Source of the DNA: Phytoseiulus persimilis
Taxonomy: Eukaryota; Arthropoda; Arachnida; Mesostigmata; Phytoseiidae
Length of the DNA: 64,000 nucleotides
Assembly: GCA_037576195.1 (NCBI GenBank)
Contig: CM075101.1
Coordinates: forward strand, 10,292,001 to 10,356,000
Reading direction: 5' to 3'
How positions within the stretch are numbered: the stretch's first letter is position 1; every line of letters starts with the position of its first letter. Position numbers and translations under genes: made by a program. Shown in pieces: positions 49,501-61,215 of this stretch. A model generated the notes under the pieces. The model saw only the letters and a program-made list of their open reading frames with translations, searched no databases and was not told the DNA's origin.

Positions 49501-51055
49501 TCGCTGAAAAACTCGCCGCCTGATCAATCCGAAGTTCAGAAAAGCCTGGTTCCTTATGAGAGCAGCGATGACGAGGAGAACGAAGTCGAAGAAATCGTCA
49601 CAAACAGTGAGTGCGAGTCTTCTTTCCGGGACATTCTGTCGGAGAATCAGTCGTTTCACCTTGTTGGTGGTCTATAATAGGGAACAAGGAGATTTCTCGT
49701 TGCTCAACCCTCCGATCCCTTCACAGAAATCGTCCCGCCTCAAAGTACAGCGCTAAACGGATCGCGGTTCTCGAGGTCGCTCACCTGGGTGATCGACAAG
49801 TTCAACGACGCTCCATCCGTCGCTTCGAACTCATCCCAAAACAGCAACGTCCACGGGACGAGTCCTGGCTGGAAGGTCTCTTCTAACGATGCGTCTCGAG
49901 CCTCGAGTCCCCACAGCTCTGTCTCACCGTCACCAACGCCAGTCCAGTCGGGCAGCAATAGAGGCACAGCGAAAACTCAGCGTTCGCCCAAGGAAAAAGT
50001 TCCTACTGTGTCATATTGTCCGAAGATGCCCGCAGCCCTGGAGAAAGAGGATCTCCGAAAGAAAGAAGAGCCGCGTTCCAGGGGGCAGGCATCTCCAGGC
50101 CCGGCTACTGCGGCCGGGTCATCGCGCGGCTCCGAGGCTCGAAGCCACCACAAATCAGGCGCGAGCGGAAAAACCACCCCCGGCTCTGAGAAGTCTCACA
50201 ACAACCGGACTTCCCTGTCCGAGCCTCGATCGTATTTCGAGGAGGCTCCGGTGACCGTCCAGCAACGATCCTACTCTGCTGACCGGTCCCGAAGCAGCGA
50301 AGCCTCCTCGAATGTCTCGCCAAGCAGCAACGAGAAACCGCAGAGCGACCCGCCTCAGAACGGAGCGGCGAACGGGTTCAGCTATTGGGGGGCTTCAATC
50401 GATTCCTCTAAATCGAAAACCGAGAGAGAAGATTACGATGAGGATCTTGACAGAGGCCGTCAGAAGAAGGTGCGCGTTTTCCTCCTTTGCCATTATACTC
50501 CTCAGTACCGGTTTTCCGGGTCCGTCGCTCCGAACGGCTTCTTAACCCGTGTGTGAATCGTTTCAGATCAAGCACAGACATCCCTGGAAGGGCGGTGATC
50601 GAAGAGCCGAGAACCCGTTCCAACGTGAACAGGAGATGCGATACAAGGCGCATGGAGGCGGCTCCATAATGCATAAGAAATCGTTCAAGGATTCGAAGCA
50701 CTCTTCGACATTCAAGAATCGCTTCCACAAATGGAACAACGGAGGTCTGAACGGCAACCACAACGGCAATCACGGCCAGAACGGCAAACATCATTGGCGG
50801 GTTCAATTCGAAGGGGGGGCATGGGAAGAATCAGGGTTACAATCGGTAGAAGCGAACGCTATCCGCACGCAATCCAAACGGGGCACAGATCCAATCTCAT
50901 CGAGGGGAAGAGCCTCTCGGGTTTTCGAAGTGACTCGACACACTGCTCTGGTTGCCTCGCACCGTTCTCGAATTTCCGATGGCATTGTTAGCAAAAATAT
51001 TCTGGACTTCCTGATTGTGATTGAAAATGGGCATTACTGTGGCTCACAGCTGTGA
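46556..51055 (+). CDS. USP36: Ubiquitin carboxyl-terminal hydrolase 36 (scrawny-like)
   Basis: USP-family cysteine protease; the fly orthologue scrawny deubiquitinates histone H2B and nucleolar targets. Ten exons: 46556-46627, 46779-46924, 47116-47197, 47318-47474, 47659-47777, 47901-48215, 48447-48911, 49019-49606, 49727-50469, 50567-51055, about 1058 residues. Cys box VGLTNVGNTCYFNSMLQCLT (Cys near residue 121), zinc-ligand CxxC pairs (CSMCGK, CNGCGR), His box VTDGHYVAYC (His near 375), then WFYLNDTLV. A long Ser-rich tail ends with YDEDLDRGRQKK, the motif shared with USP36 rather than USP42. Start chosen at GCCATGG, where exon phases agree. In exon 8 an A8 run (49436-49443) breaks the frame; one more A restores reading and the junction to exon 9. 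Confidence 0.9.
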
Positions 51056-53140
51056 AGATTCGAGCAGGAGCCCTGTAGTTGATCAGAGTTATAGGAGCTG
51101 ACGTTTCTCTTCGACTTGGAATCGTTTCGATGACTTGCTGAGGCCAGTGTTTGGCCCAACTGCCAGCCTTAGTCGTACTCGCACTTCTATGTCTGAAATG
51201 AGGTTTTGTGGAACCATACGAACGTTGTTCTCCGAAGAAGCATCAGTTACGAAACACGTGCTGTTGAACAGCTCGCCTCATCTTGCGGGGGTCCGTCCAC
51301 GAGCAAGGAGGAACCGGTCGGCACTGGGACGGCACGACACAGCCGGCGCCGCGAGTGTTGAATTGCGAGTTAGATCGGGCATCAATGTGTTACCAAAATC
51401 CTATTTTCCACACTCTCCGTTCTTCTTTTTTCGTCCCCGGGGATGATTTTGTACATAGCGCACCGAGGGACCGTCTTCAAGACCCGAAACGTGGGTACGT
51501 CGCGAATAGCGCGGGGTTTGGAGACATACTAGAAACAAGCTCACTTACGCGAATTCAATATGTTTTGATACAATATAAACTCATTCATTCACGGTCATTG
51601 TGCGCGTGTTCCTGTGAATGACGAAGTGATCGTTATATAGAGTGAATGGGATGTGTTCGGTCAGCTCTGTAATCATTACGAACGAGTGTATAAACTACAC
51701 CGGGATGCTTTGTCCCTCACGGTTGAAAACATTGACATCATTTATTGGAGCAAATCCAAGTTAGAAGAGACTGACTGCAAAGCTGCTGTCTCGGTTACGT
51801 AGAACGTGTACCTCGGAACTCCGTTCGACTCGGAAACCGTGCGGACTGGGCGAACCAATGGTCCACGACGGAGCTGATTGATTCTCACTAACAGTTGAGT
51901 GATTCGAAGCAATCCATCAGTCTCTCAGACTCCATGTTCAACAAGATGCGCACAACTTCGGAACAGTTGAAAGACAGTTTGATTTACTGTCCCGGGCCCA
52001 GGAGCTGAAATCGATTGGAGAGCTTGGTTCGCGATTGTCATTCCAATGCTCGTAGTCACCAGAGTGATCCGAACATTCTGAATGAGACGGATTGTCGGCC
52101 TTTTTTTCCACGCATTGCGAACGTCCGATGCATGACACTGTTCATGGCCCATTCCACCTTTACACTACGATATCGTTTGTTTTGAGTCCGGAACGTTGGA
52201 TGTCTGGAGTTGGCTGAACCATCATGATCGTATAAGGTAATAAACGAGAATGAAAATGGAGCATCATTCGTATTCATTCCTGATTCCACAGCCACATTCG
52301 ATGGAAACAAAGTCGTGCTATTTCCACGCTCCAGGAGAACCGATCCAAGTCAGCCCCCTCTGTTGACCAAGGTGACCAAGCCCATTTCATTCAAACGATT
52401 GCTGCGACTGTCAAAAGGAAAATGCGTTGAAGGCGAGGCAATGGCGAGCGAGAGACATGAAAGGTTCATGATACGAGAAGCTGTTCATGAGAAAGGTCCA
52501 TTGTCCCAGGAGTTCGGTGAATGCGGGTTCATAGGGACATGGTCGTCGGTTCAGACCGCTCCGGTTAACGAAGGATGTCGAACCGGAGGCCTGATTGACT
52601 CGTTCCAATCCCGAAAACGTAACCGACGGGATGGTCGTCGGTCAGCCGTATCTGCAGCACACGTGCGAATATGCGTTTCCACCATTCTGTAGGTGGGGAG
52701 ATTGCAACTATTGCCGCTAAGTTTGATGAGTGTGTCTTTCAGGAGGGACCGAATCACTTTTTCATTAGAGGTCTGCTTGTTCGTGATCGAATCTCTGATG
52801 GGTGTATGTCATCCTCTTGAACTATCTCACGTTGAGGCAGTCTTGCATCTCTGTTCATCGGTCCAGATCAGCGGCTGTGAATGATAGACGTTTCAAATCA
52901 TAAAGAACACTTCTTGTCCCATTACCCCCTCCATAAACAACTCCGTGGGCTCTCAGCCGTATCTGCGAACCGCAGGGCTTTGTGGATTCGAAAGCTCATA
53001 GAACCAACTGGGTGGACCCCACCAGTTCGTCCGGATCTGGTGCTGAATCTCAACCACGTACTGGAACATTTGTCAACGTCACGCTATCATGGGTATGTTT
53101 CCATCGGAAACCGAAGCATGTCATCGTTCAGACTTGATCT
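51056..53140. other. Intergenic, nothing recognised
   Basis: The start should be the USP36 3' UTR. Open frames such as 52315-52692 (plus) overlap antisense frames and carry no domain. Confidence 0.45.
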
Positions 53141-54480
53141 GGAGGGGTGATTCCGGGGCCAATCTGAGCATTTCTTTCCAACTCTGGAGGGGTGATTCCG
53201 GGGCCAATCTGAGCATTTCTTTCCAACTCTGGAGGGTTGATTCTGGAACCGATCTGACCATACTTTTCAAAACGTGGAGGGGTGATTCCGGGGCCAATCT
53301 GAGCATTTCTTTCCAACTCTGGAGGGGTGATTCCGGGGCCAATCTGAGCATTACTTTCCAACTCTGGAGGGGTGATTCCGGGGCCAATCTGAGCATTACT
53401 TTCCAACTCTGGAGGGGTGATTCCGGGGCCAATCTGAGCATTACTTTCCAACTCTGGAGGGGTGATTCCGGGGCCAATCTGAGCATTTCTTTCCAACTCT
53501 GGAGGGGTGATTCCGGGGCCAATCTGAGCATTACTTTCCAACTCTGGAGGGGTGATTCCGGCGCAAATCTGAGCATTTCTTTCCAACTCTGGAGGGGTGA
53601 TTCCGAGACCAATCTGAGCATTACTTTCCAACTCTGGAGGGGTGATTCCGGGGCCAATCTGAGCATTTCTTTCCAACTCTGGAGGGGTGATTCCGGGGCC
53701 AATCTGAGCATTTCTTTCCAACTCTGGAGGGGTGATTCCGGGGCCAATCTGAGCATTTCTTTCCAACTCTGGAGGGGTGATTCCGAGACCAATCTGAGCA
53801 TTACTTTCCAACTCTGGAGGGGTTATTCCGGGGCCAATCTGAGCATTTCTTTCCAACTCTGGAGGGGTGATTCCGGGGCCAATCTGAGCATTTCTTTCCA
53901 ACTCTGGAGGGTTGATTCTGGATCCGATCTGACCATACTTTTCAAAACGTGGAGGGGTGATTCCGGGGCCAATCTGAGCATTTCTTTCCAACTCTGGAGG
54001 GGTGATTCCGGGGCCAATCTGAGCATTACTTTCCAACTCTGGAGGGGTGATTCCGGGGCCAATCTGAGCATTACTTTCCAACTCTGGAGGGGTGATTCCG
54101 GGGCCAATCTGAGCATTACTTTCCAACTCTGGAGGGGTGATTCCGGGGCCAATCTGAGCATTTCTTTCCAACTCTGGAGGGTTGATTCCGGGGCCAATCT
54201 GAGCATTACTTTCCAACTCTGGAGGGGTGATTCCGGGGCAAATCTGAGCATTTCTTTCCAACTCTGGAGGGGTGATTCCGAGACCAATCTGAGCATTACT
54301 TTCCAACTCTGGAGGGGTGATTCCGGGGCCAATCTGAGCATTTCTTTCCAACTCTGAAGGGGTGATTCCGGGCCCAATCTGAGCATTTCTTTCCAACTCT
54401 GGAGGGGTGATTCCGGGGCCAATCTGAGCATTACTTTCCAACTCTGGAAGGGTGATTCCGGGGCCAATCTTTGTTTTTCC
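53141..54480. repeat. 45-bp minisatellite, about 30 units, with 675-bp higher-order period
   Basis: Tandem units beginning GGAGGGGTGATTCCGGGGCC, 45 bp each, about 30 copies. A rare variant unit (GGAGGGTTGATTCTGG) occurs at 53231 and 53906, exactly 675 bp (15 units) apart, and the order of variants in units 2-12 repeats in units 17-27. The array therefore grew partly by duplication of a 15-unit block. Because 45 is a multiple of three and the unit lacks stops in three frames, one plus and two minus frames stay open over more than 600 bp each; the plus frame would read WRGDSGANLSISFQL repeats. This openness is not evidence of translation. Confidence 0.95.
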
Positions 54481-54636
54481 GGCTGAACCTCTCAGCCAGC
54501 CCTCAGAAGTGTCCCGGAATCACCTTTCGGTATTGCTTCAGTAACACTCCCTATCGCCTCGCAAATCCCATTGCGGGCGGTGGGCTTGGGTCTTAAGATG
54601 GTTCAGATTTAATTCTGATATAAATTAAATCCTCCT

Positions 54637-54775
54637 CTGGAGGGGTGATTCTGAGACAAATCTGAGCATTACTTCCCAACTCTGGAGGGGTGATTCCGGG
54701 GCCAATCTGAGCATTTCTTCCCAACTCTGGAGGGGTCTTTCCGAGACCAATCTGATCATAATTTTCAAAATCAGA
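54637..54775. repeat. Detached, degenerate patch of the 45-bp repeat
   Basis: About three diverged copies of the same 45-bp unit, 150 bp beyond the main array, followed by unrelated sequence. The last copy resembles the rare variant unit (ends AATTTTCAAAA). Confidence 0.85.
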
Positions 54776-54844
54776 ATGCTGAGCCAGTGAAGGGAGAGAA
54801 AAGTGCCTCGATGGCAGGGAGCGCCGTCCAACCGCGCGCAGCGC

Positions 54845-54862
54845 GGCCGACTCCAGTCGGCC
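54845..54862. repeat. Perfect short inverted repeat
   Basis: GGCCGACTCCAGTCGGCC: eight-base arms around a CC centre, in a GC-rich patch with further GCGC and GGCCGGC pieces. It may mark a transposon end or be incidental. Confidence 0.6.
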
Positions 54863-54975
54863 AAAGGCCGGCTGGTAAGTTATGATCATCTGAAATGGGA
54901 CCTTCGGAGAAATGGAAACAACTTGCGCAAGCTCATCCGAATGTGAGCAAATAGAATATTATATGAGCAATTGGA

Positions 54976-55852
54976 TTACGTATTCTCGGAGCGCTTTTTG
55001 CTTCGCTCCTGAGGCTGCGAATCTTCTATTGACTCCTCGAAGTTAAACTCATACGTGATGGACATCTCGATAGATAGGACAGCGAGGTTCGTTAACTTTG
55101 TTGGCTCGATCTCTGATCCGAGGCGGAAACAAAATGAATTCAACGTTGCCTCTCGATCAGTAAGGAGAACGAAAATTATGTGGTGGTTCGTCAATAGGGT
55201 GAAAAATCAGGTGCAACGATCGGACTCCGCCTCCACTCTGGGGATTCCGGGAAAAAATCGAACTGGAAGAGCTTAGAAACCCAAATGTGATAGGCATGAA
55301 GAGGCATTCTGATGCCCCCAGCGACCTGATGCCCGGGGCGGACCGCCCCCCCGCCTCGCTACGCTACTGCCTCGTCACGATGCGCCTTGTTATAGGAAGC
55401 GTATACAATGATGATGAAGCTATTGGTGAGTCATTTTCCTCCGCGCGTGTGAAATGTTACAGATGGAGGACTTCGCATCGGAGTGACGATGACACTTCAA
55501 CGGTTGAAGTCAACCTCGCAAGAGAATCCCGTCCAGCAAAAGTGTCGTTCGATGACATCAGCAGACAGACGTCAATACACGGGCACTACCCGCCCACTAG
55601 ACTACGGATCCGAGATCGCAATCCTTTCGCCGTCCCGGACATCACTGAAGCCCCATCATAAGACCGTGCGACGAATTTTCCCAATGGATGGAACCCGGAA
55701 AATCGCTCCATAACTCCAGCCTCACGATCATATCTCAGACAGACGCTAAGCTGCTCCGTTCCACCGATGTCGCTTGTTTCATGCGCAATGAGCGGAAGAC
55801 CCTTGATTTTCCTCCTGAACTTTGCGTGCAGCTGCACATGTGCAAGGCACAT
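54976..55852 (-). mobile_element. Truncated hAT transposase (ZMYM1-like)
   Basis: Two separated open pieces on the minus strand match parts of a hAT transposase. The 5' piece (55852-55586) has the catalytic-core motif ETSDIGGTEQLSVCLRYD followed by VARSYDGASVMSG. The 3' piece (55194-54976) has the C-terminal dimerisation-type block IEPTKLTNLAVLSIEMSITY. Intact relatives have several hundred residues between these motifs; here there are about 400 bp, so the middle is largely deleted. No N-terminal zinc finger or terminal repeats were found. It is a dead copy. Confidence 0.75.
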
Positions 55853-56427
55853 CTTGCATCGTCAACGCAGACGAGCAGCATTTTTTTGCTTCCAGTCATT
55901 CTCGGAACGGAACACCTCAGGGTGAGGCAACTTTTCGTCCTGTATCAATATCATTTAGCTCAAGATAGTGCCAGGATCTGATCCGCAACGAGCAGACATG
56001 GCTTTCAGACGCGGAAATCGAGGCGGTCGAAATCCGGATTTATCCAGCCAGATTTTTTAGGTGAACTCTCCTCGAGCTCTCCGGTGCCTTGTTAGATCTG
56101 TCTGAACGTCTAAGTAGGACGGCAGAGTTTGAGTTCACAGGTGTCGGAATACACCAAAGTGAGCTCGAGCAGTTCGAAGAGACGTGGACGGTTTTGTGCG
56201 GGACCGGGCGCCAATGCGTGAATCACAGAGGCACTCCGGCGCCCAAGACCGCTCCTCGGGGAATTCATGCAGGAAAGTCCAACCGAGGGAATTTGCGGAA
56301 CGAAGCAACGCCTCCGGCAGTTTCCGAGCAGATAGCTCCAATCGTAATCGAGCCCCTCTGACGCTTGGTATTGGTATTTATTTATCCTCATAATATAATG
56401 ACACTTTCACTTTAGTGGCGAGTAAAC

Positions 56428-59400
56428 TCAGCGGATATTGTATGTTTCTTTCTCCCACCGCTGTAGGAGTCCCTTGGTTTGGTCCATCGTCTCTAGTGAG
56501 GGGTCTTCGTCGAGTCCCAGTCGCCTCAGCACTCCCTCGTCCTCGAAGAAGGCATCGTTGCATTCACAGATTACGTGGCGCATAGTCTCCGGGACCATTC
56601 CGCATTTCACGCAGGTCGTTTCTAGTCCCGGTTCGGAGTATGTTCTGACGCTCCTTGTTCTTAGCATTCCTGCTCTGCTGAGCGCCAGCAAGGCGGATCC
56701 TCTGCTGTTGTCGTAGGGATTTTGCTTGATCCCTCTTTCCACAGCATGGGTCCTGTATAGGGTCAGACTAACTTTCCGACTCATCGAGTCTCTCCATTTA
56801 GTCGTTTCAATCTCGCGGATCTTTTCTCTGATCACTTTGTTGAAAGTACCCCGGAGTGGGATGCCCTCCTTCGTGAAAGTTAGGGTGATTCCTAAACATT
56901 CAAATTCACGGCGCAGTTCCTGTTCTCTGTGTATTACCCTTGTTTTCACTCCGGTTAGTTCCATCATGTCCAGTATGGCTTTCGGCCATCTTTGGTCTTG
57001 CATGGATTTTACTCTGTTGAAATATCTCACCTTACTTTGAGCTTCTCTTGCTCTGAAGGTTGACCAGCCCAGCTCGCCTGTGACGAATTCGCTTGCCACT
57101 TTGCTGTTGGGGATCCCAAGAGAAAATCTCCCCGCCTCGTTCTGGGCCACCGATATTCTATTCTCCAGAGATTTCGACATCACTGTCACTGCGTTCGCGT
57201 ATGTGAGTGCTGGGACGGCGACCGCCTTCCACAGCGTCTTGGAGATTTCAAATCTGTTGAATCCCCAGAGCGCCCTTGCTTGCAGTTGGTTCAGAACCTT
57301 CTGAGATTTTTCTACCCAGATGTCCTCTTGGACACTCATGTAGTTCTCATTGTCTGATACCGTGATTCCCAGGTACTTGTAGTGCGAGGCCTTCGGTATG
57401 TCCCTACCTTGGACCTTGAGGATTTTCTCTGTGCCAATTCCACACTCGGAGAGAATCATGGTCGCACTCTTTGTTGGGTTGAATGTTAGTTTCGTTTCGT
57501 CTCCGAACTGGGACGTGATTTCTAACAGCTTTTCTAGTTCCGCGAAGTTTCTCCCCATCAGGATGAGATCGTCGGCGAAAAGCAGTCCGGATATGTTGGT
57601 GTATTTCTTCTCCAACGTGTTCCAGAAGTTTCCTTTTTTTCGCACTCTGAAGCCGCAGCCACTGTTCTGTAGGCGCTCTTCAAGTGATGAGGTGTATAGT
57701 AGGTATAATACAGGGCTTCCTGGGCATCCTTGTCGGAGACCTTCTGTTGTCTCTACCCACTCTGATGAGTGTTCTCCGTGGACCAGCTTGCTTCTGGTTC
57801 CTGTATACAGGTTTCGGAGCAATTCGATCCACGCCTGGTTCATTCCCAGCTCTCTGAGTTTCTTCCACAGCGTATTTCTACACACTCGATCGTAAGCAGC
57901 TGAGCAGTCCAGTAAGCAACATACCAGTCCCTCTTTCCGGAGTCTGGACAGCTCTATGGCACTCGTAAGGATGAAGATGTTATCTTCACCTCTCCTGCCC
58001 TTCCTGAACCCTGCCTGCATTTCTCCCAATATGTTCTCGTTTTCCATCCATTCTGAGATCCTATTTGCCAGGATTTTCATGAATAGTCGATAGAGCACTG
58101 GGGAGATTCTTAGAGGTCTGTATGTCAGAAGGTTGCCCCGGGTGGAGTTTGGCTTCTCCACCATGACTAGTCTTCCTTCTTTCCAGTCCTCCGGGATCTC
58201 TTCCTGTCCATCTAGGATCTTATTGAAGACTTGGGTGATATATCCTCGTCCCATTTCCTCTAGGTCCTTCACAATTCCGCTTGGGATTCTGTCGAGACCC
58301 ATAGCGGATGCTTTCGACAGGCTGGCGAGTGCCTTGGAGACTTCTGCCTCCGTGACCACTATCTCGGTAGGTTCCATCTTTCCTACCTGTGGGGGCTCCA
58401 AATTTGGATGAGTCGCCATGAGTATTCTCTCCCCCACATGAGTAAGGTGATTAGCCGTTCGGGACCGGGGAATTTCCTCTCCACGTTCGTCCCTCAGTAT
58501 AATCCTTTTGCTCTCGCCTCTGTTGTCTCGATTTTTTTCTTTCTTTTCGGGAATCTATGATTGAGATTTTTTTTGCAGTGGGTCTCCTGGCCTTTTCAAT
58601 TTGCATTGGATCGTGATCAGGTTGTGGTCTGAGATATTGGTGATCAGTCTTTCGCCGTCAATTTTCATGTGTTGGACTAGATCCGCTGCTGCGTGGTTTG
58701 CCAGCACATAATCTAAGACCGCTGATTTCCTCGTATATCTCCCTTCGCATTTTTCTGAGCCATTCAGGATTGTCAGCCTGTGTTCAGTTACGAAGTCTTC
58801 GAGCAATCTGCCTCTTGTATTTGATTTGCCATCAAATTTTTCCAGATGCGCGTTCATATCTCCCCCGATCAGAATGCAATCTGTGTGCTCACATTTTGTT
58901 CTGATCAGTTTCGAGATTTCTGTGTACAATTTTTCGTTTTCCTCTTTTTTCGAGTGTGAGATGTACACACTGATGAGGATCAGCCTTTTCGAGTTGTACT
59001 TTATCGCCAATGCCACCCAATCCGTACCTTTCTCCGTCCACTCATGGTCAAGGTATGCATTGCTTAGTATTCCTACTCCTCCCGTAGGAGTTCTGTTGGT
59101 TGCAATTTTTCGGTTGCTTCCAACCCATAGGTATCCTTGGATCGTGGGTGGCTTTTGTAGGTTGGCTAGATGGGTTTCCTGTATTAGAATGTAATCAATG
59201 CCCTCTCTTCTGAGGATATCCCCTTCTAATTGGGCCCATTTGGAATGAGTACATCCGTTCATATTCAAAACTGCAATGTTTATTGAGACATCATTGGGTT
59301 TTCTTCCCGCTCTGACTCTCGTTGGGCTCAGCCGATGTTTTCCTTTGGTAGTCGTTCGTGCTCGAGGATCTACCGCTGTTTTCCCGCCGCTCGCTTCGAT

Positions 59401-59754
59401 GGTTCGCCGTTCTTGGCTCTCTTTCTCTCCGAGGGCGGGTTCGGGGCTGCTAGGGACGATTCCTGTTTTTGGGGTGAGACGCCGAGCTTCCACTCGGTCC
59501 TCCTCTTCTCGGATTTGGCCTGTGCGGTTGTCTGCCGCCTCTGCCTGCTCCGTCTCCTTTCGGCTGGGGTTTTGGCGGTTGTCGGCCGCTTCCACCTGCT
59601 TCACCTGGTCGAGATTTTGGGGTTTTCGTCCCCGCTCTCTCTTCCACGTGTGTCTGTTTGTCGTCCCTGGAATGATCGAATTTGCGTTTGTCTGGCTGTC
59701 GGCCTCTGGTAGCATCCCTCGATCTGTTTCCTTCTGCCTCTCTGACAGCTGCAT
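56428..59754 (-). CDS. LINE ORF2: APE endonuclease, reverse transcriptase, CCHC
   Basis: Endonuclease part (59754-58558): LNMNG, LIQETHL, IGGDMNAHL, LDYVLAN and SDHNLI supply the APE metal-binding and catalytic residues. RT part (58437-56428): TYRPL, QAGFRKGR, LDCSAAYDRV, LRQGCPGSPVLY, FADDLILMG (catalytic DD) and YLGITV, in order, then a C-terminal CVKCGMVPETMRHVICEC knuckle. The two parts are in one frame separated by a single TAG at 58557-58555 and 39 further open codons. All catalytic residues are intact, so only that stop interrupts about 1,100 codons. Confidence 0.9.
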
Positions 59755-60334
59755 TTCGGATTTGTTGGAGCTTTTCTTTCTCCCTCTCCTTCCGCAGAAT
59801 TTCTCTGTCTTGTCTGGCTTTCTCTCTCTGGGCCAACATCTCCATCATTCTCTCCTTGTTCTCCGTGATCTTTGCCCGCGTGGCCTCGTCTGAGTCTAGC
59901 TTGGCCAGGGAGCGTTCAAGGAGGATCTTTTTAATGACCTCGTAGCCCGCTTGGGAGTAGGTCGCTTTGTATGGATCATCCTTGCCGCTGTCGACGTCAA
60001 GGAATCTGCGATCTCTGGAGATGTTGCGGAGATCTATGAAGTTGAACTCCCCCCTCATCGCCTCGACGCTGAGTTTGAGGAGATTATTCACTTCCGCGAT
60101 GTTCTGGCAATCGGGGTGCTCATGGAACAGAGAGTCTTTCTGGTGGTGAGTATGAATGGCAGGAGGTATCGAATAGGAACGTGTTTCGGTGCGAATCCTG
60201 CGTGCCGGTCGCATCGGTCGAATCGGTGCGTGCCTTCCTCGGCACTTCTTTCGATCCCGATCTCCTTCAACCCCACAGAATGGGCTACGTATTCGAGAGC
60301 TCTGATCGATGCAGGGAGCTCCAAGGAACATCAC
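59450..60334 (-). CDS. LINE ORF1 protein
   Basis: 294 codons. The middle third is a highly charged Lys/Glu/Arg-rich coiled-coil-like helix (around KERMMEMLAQREKARQDREI), and the C-terminal third is basic and Gly/Pro/Arg-rich, fitting a nucleic-acid-binding ORF1 protein. No CCHC knuckle or RRM is visible. It overlaps the 5' part of ORF2 by about 300 bp in another frame. Confidence 0.75.
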   Translation of the reverse strand: MMFLGAPCIDQSSRIRSPFCGVEGDRDRKKCRGRHAPIRPMRPARRIRTETRSYSIPPAIHTHHQKDSLFHEHPDCQNIAEVNNLLKLSVEAMRGEFNFIDLRNISRDRRFLDVDSGKDDPYKATYSQAGYEVIKKILLERSLAKLDSDEATRAKITENKERMMEMLAQREKARQDREILRKEREKEKLQQIRNAAVREAEGNRSRDATRGRQPDKRKFDHSRDDKQTHVEERAGTKTPKSRPGEAGGSGRQPPKPQPKGDGAGRGGRQPHRPNPRRGGPSGSSASHPKNRNRP

Positions 60335-60594
60335 ATGGGCTGGCTCGCGAGCGCCTCATCTCTGACTCTCTTCGCCCACAGCATACAGGGAAATTGGGCA
60401 CCCTTAAGAACTTTTTACAACTCGCATTTGAGTCACTGGGCGCAGCCCCGGCACGGCCTCTTGATCTGTGGATATGCAACGGCGTGCCGTAGGACCCGAT
60501 TCTCGGGGGTCGGCTGACAGGTCGGTGGAAAAGGCGAAGGTCGACGAATACTGCTCTAGAACAGTGACCGGATCTCTCTACGAGTTCTCCCGTA

Positions 60595-61215
60595 CGGAGC
60601 AGGACAACTCGTCGCCGACAACTCGTCGCCGGACAGCTCTTCGCTGACGATTCGGCGCAAGCGCGATTCATCGCGGGACAACTCGTCGCTGAGGTGACTC
60701 GTCGCCGGACAACTCATCGTTGAGTATCGCCTAATATCGGCCACTGGGGTTGTCCTTCATCGGGGGTGTGGTTTCATCAGGGGCAGCGTGATTTCAATGA
60801 TTCGGCCGTTGAACCAGATATTCGACTGAATCGACATCCTGACGAGGCGTTTACGAACCAGACCAGGAAATTGGGAACGGAGGAGGTCGAATCAGAGAAA
60901 CGGAATTCTTCGACACAGGTTTCTGGTTTCGAAAGAGTAGACCGAAAGTCGGCATTCGTATGAAGGTAATTTCCTTCGTCTGTCAAAATTACGAATGAAG
61001 CGCCGGGTGGGTTGACTACTTTCCATTCTGCACGTTGCAGTACTCGATTCCCCGTGGATCCCGAGGAGACTCAGTTCCTGGCGTCGAGTTGGTTGGCGAA
61101 GAGTTGTTCCGCGACTAGCCGCAGTGGCGCCGAGCCGTCGGCGACGAGTTTCCTGGCGATGATTCATCCCAGCGACGAGTTTCGGCGGGAGTCGTCAGCG
61201 ACGAGCTGTACCGTA
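60595..61215. mobile_element. Foldback-like element with inverted arrays of a CTCGTCGC repeat
   Basis: The left array (60595-60725) holds five or more loose copies of GGACAACTCGTCGCCG; the right array (61075-61215) holds the same motif inverted (GGCGACGAGTTTCC and variants). They flank about 350 bp of unrelated sequence. Related sequence continues outward on both sides (ACGGAGCAGGACAACTCGTC against the inverted GCGGTACGGTACAGCTCGTC). This is the organisation of foldback/Galileo-type or large-TIR non-autonomous DNA elements. No transposase, and no target duplication that I could define. Confidence 0.6.

Larger units (their letters stand above)
56385..60400 (-). mobile_element. Nearly full-length LINE (APE-type, Jockey/R1/I-like group)
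   Basis: About 4 kb on the minus strand with ORF1, a partly overlapping ORF2 (endonuclease then RT) and a short 3' UTR that ends in an AT-rich tail (GGATAAATAAATACC near 56385-56400). Order EN-RT-CCHC and the presence of ORF1 point to the Jockey/R1/I side of non-LTR elements; the exact clade needs a tree. The 5' boundary is not defined. ORFs are almost undamaged, so the insertion is young. Confidence 0.9.

Noticed and set aside
53121-54441. Long open frames of 214-437 codons on both strands across the tandem repeat, with RGD-containing repeats
   Set aside because: They are an automatic result of a stop-free 45-bp unit; no promoter, splice structure or independent coding signal.
59276-59893. 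Plus-strand open frames of 125-205 codons
   Set aside because: Antisense shadows of LINE ORF1 and ORF2.
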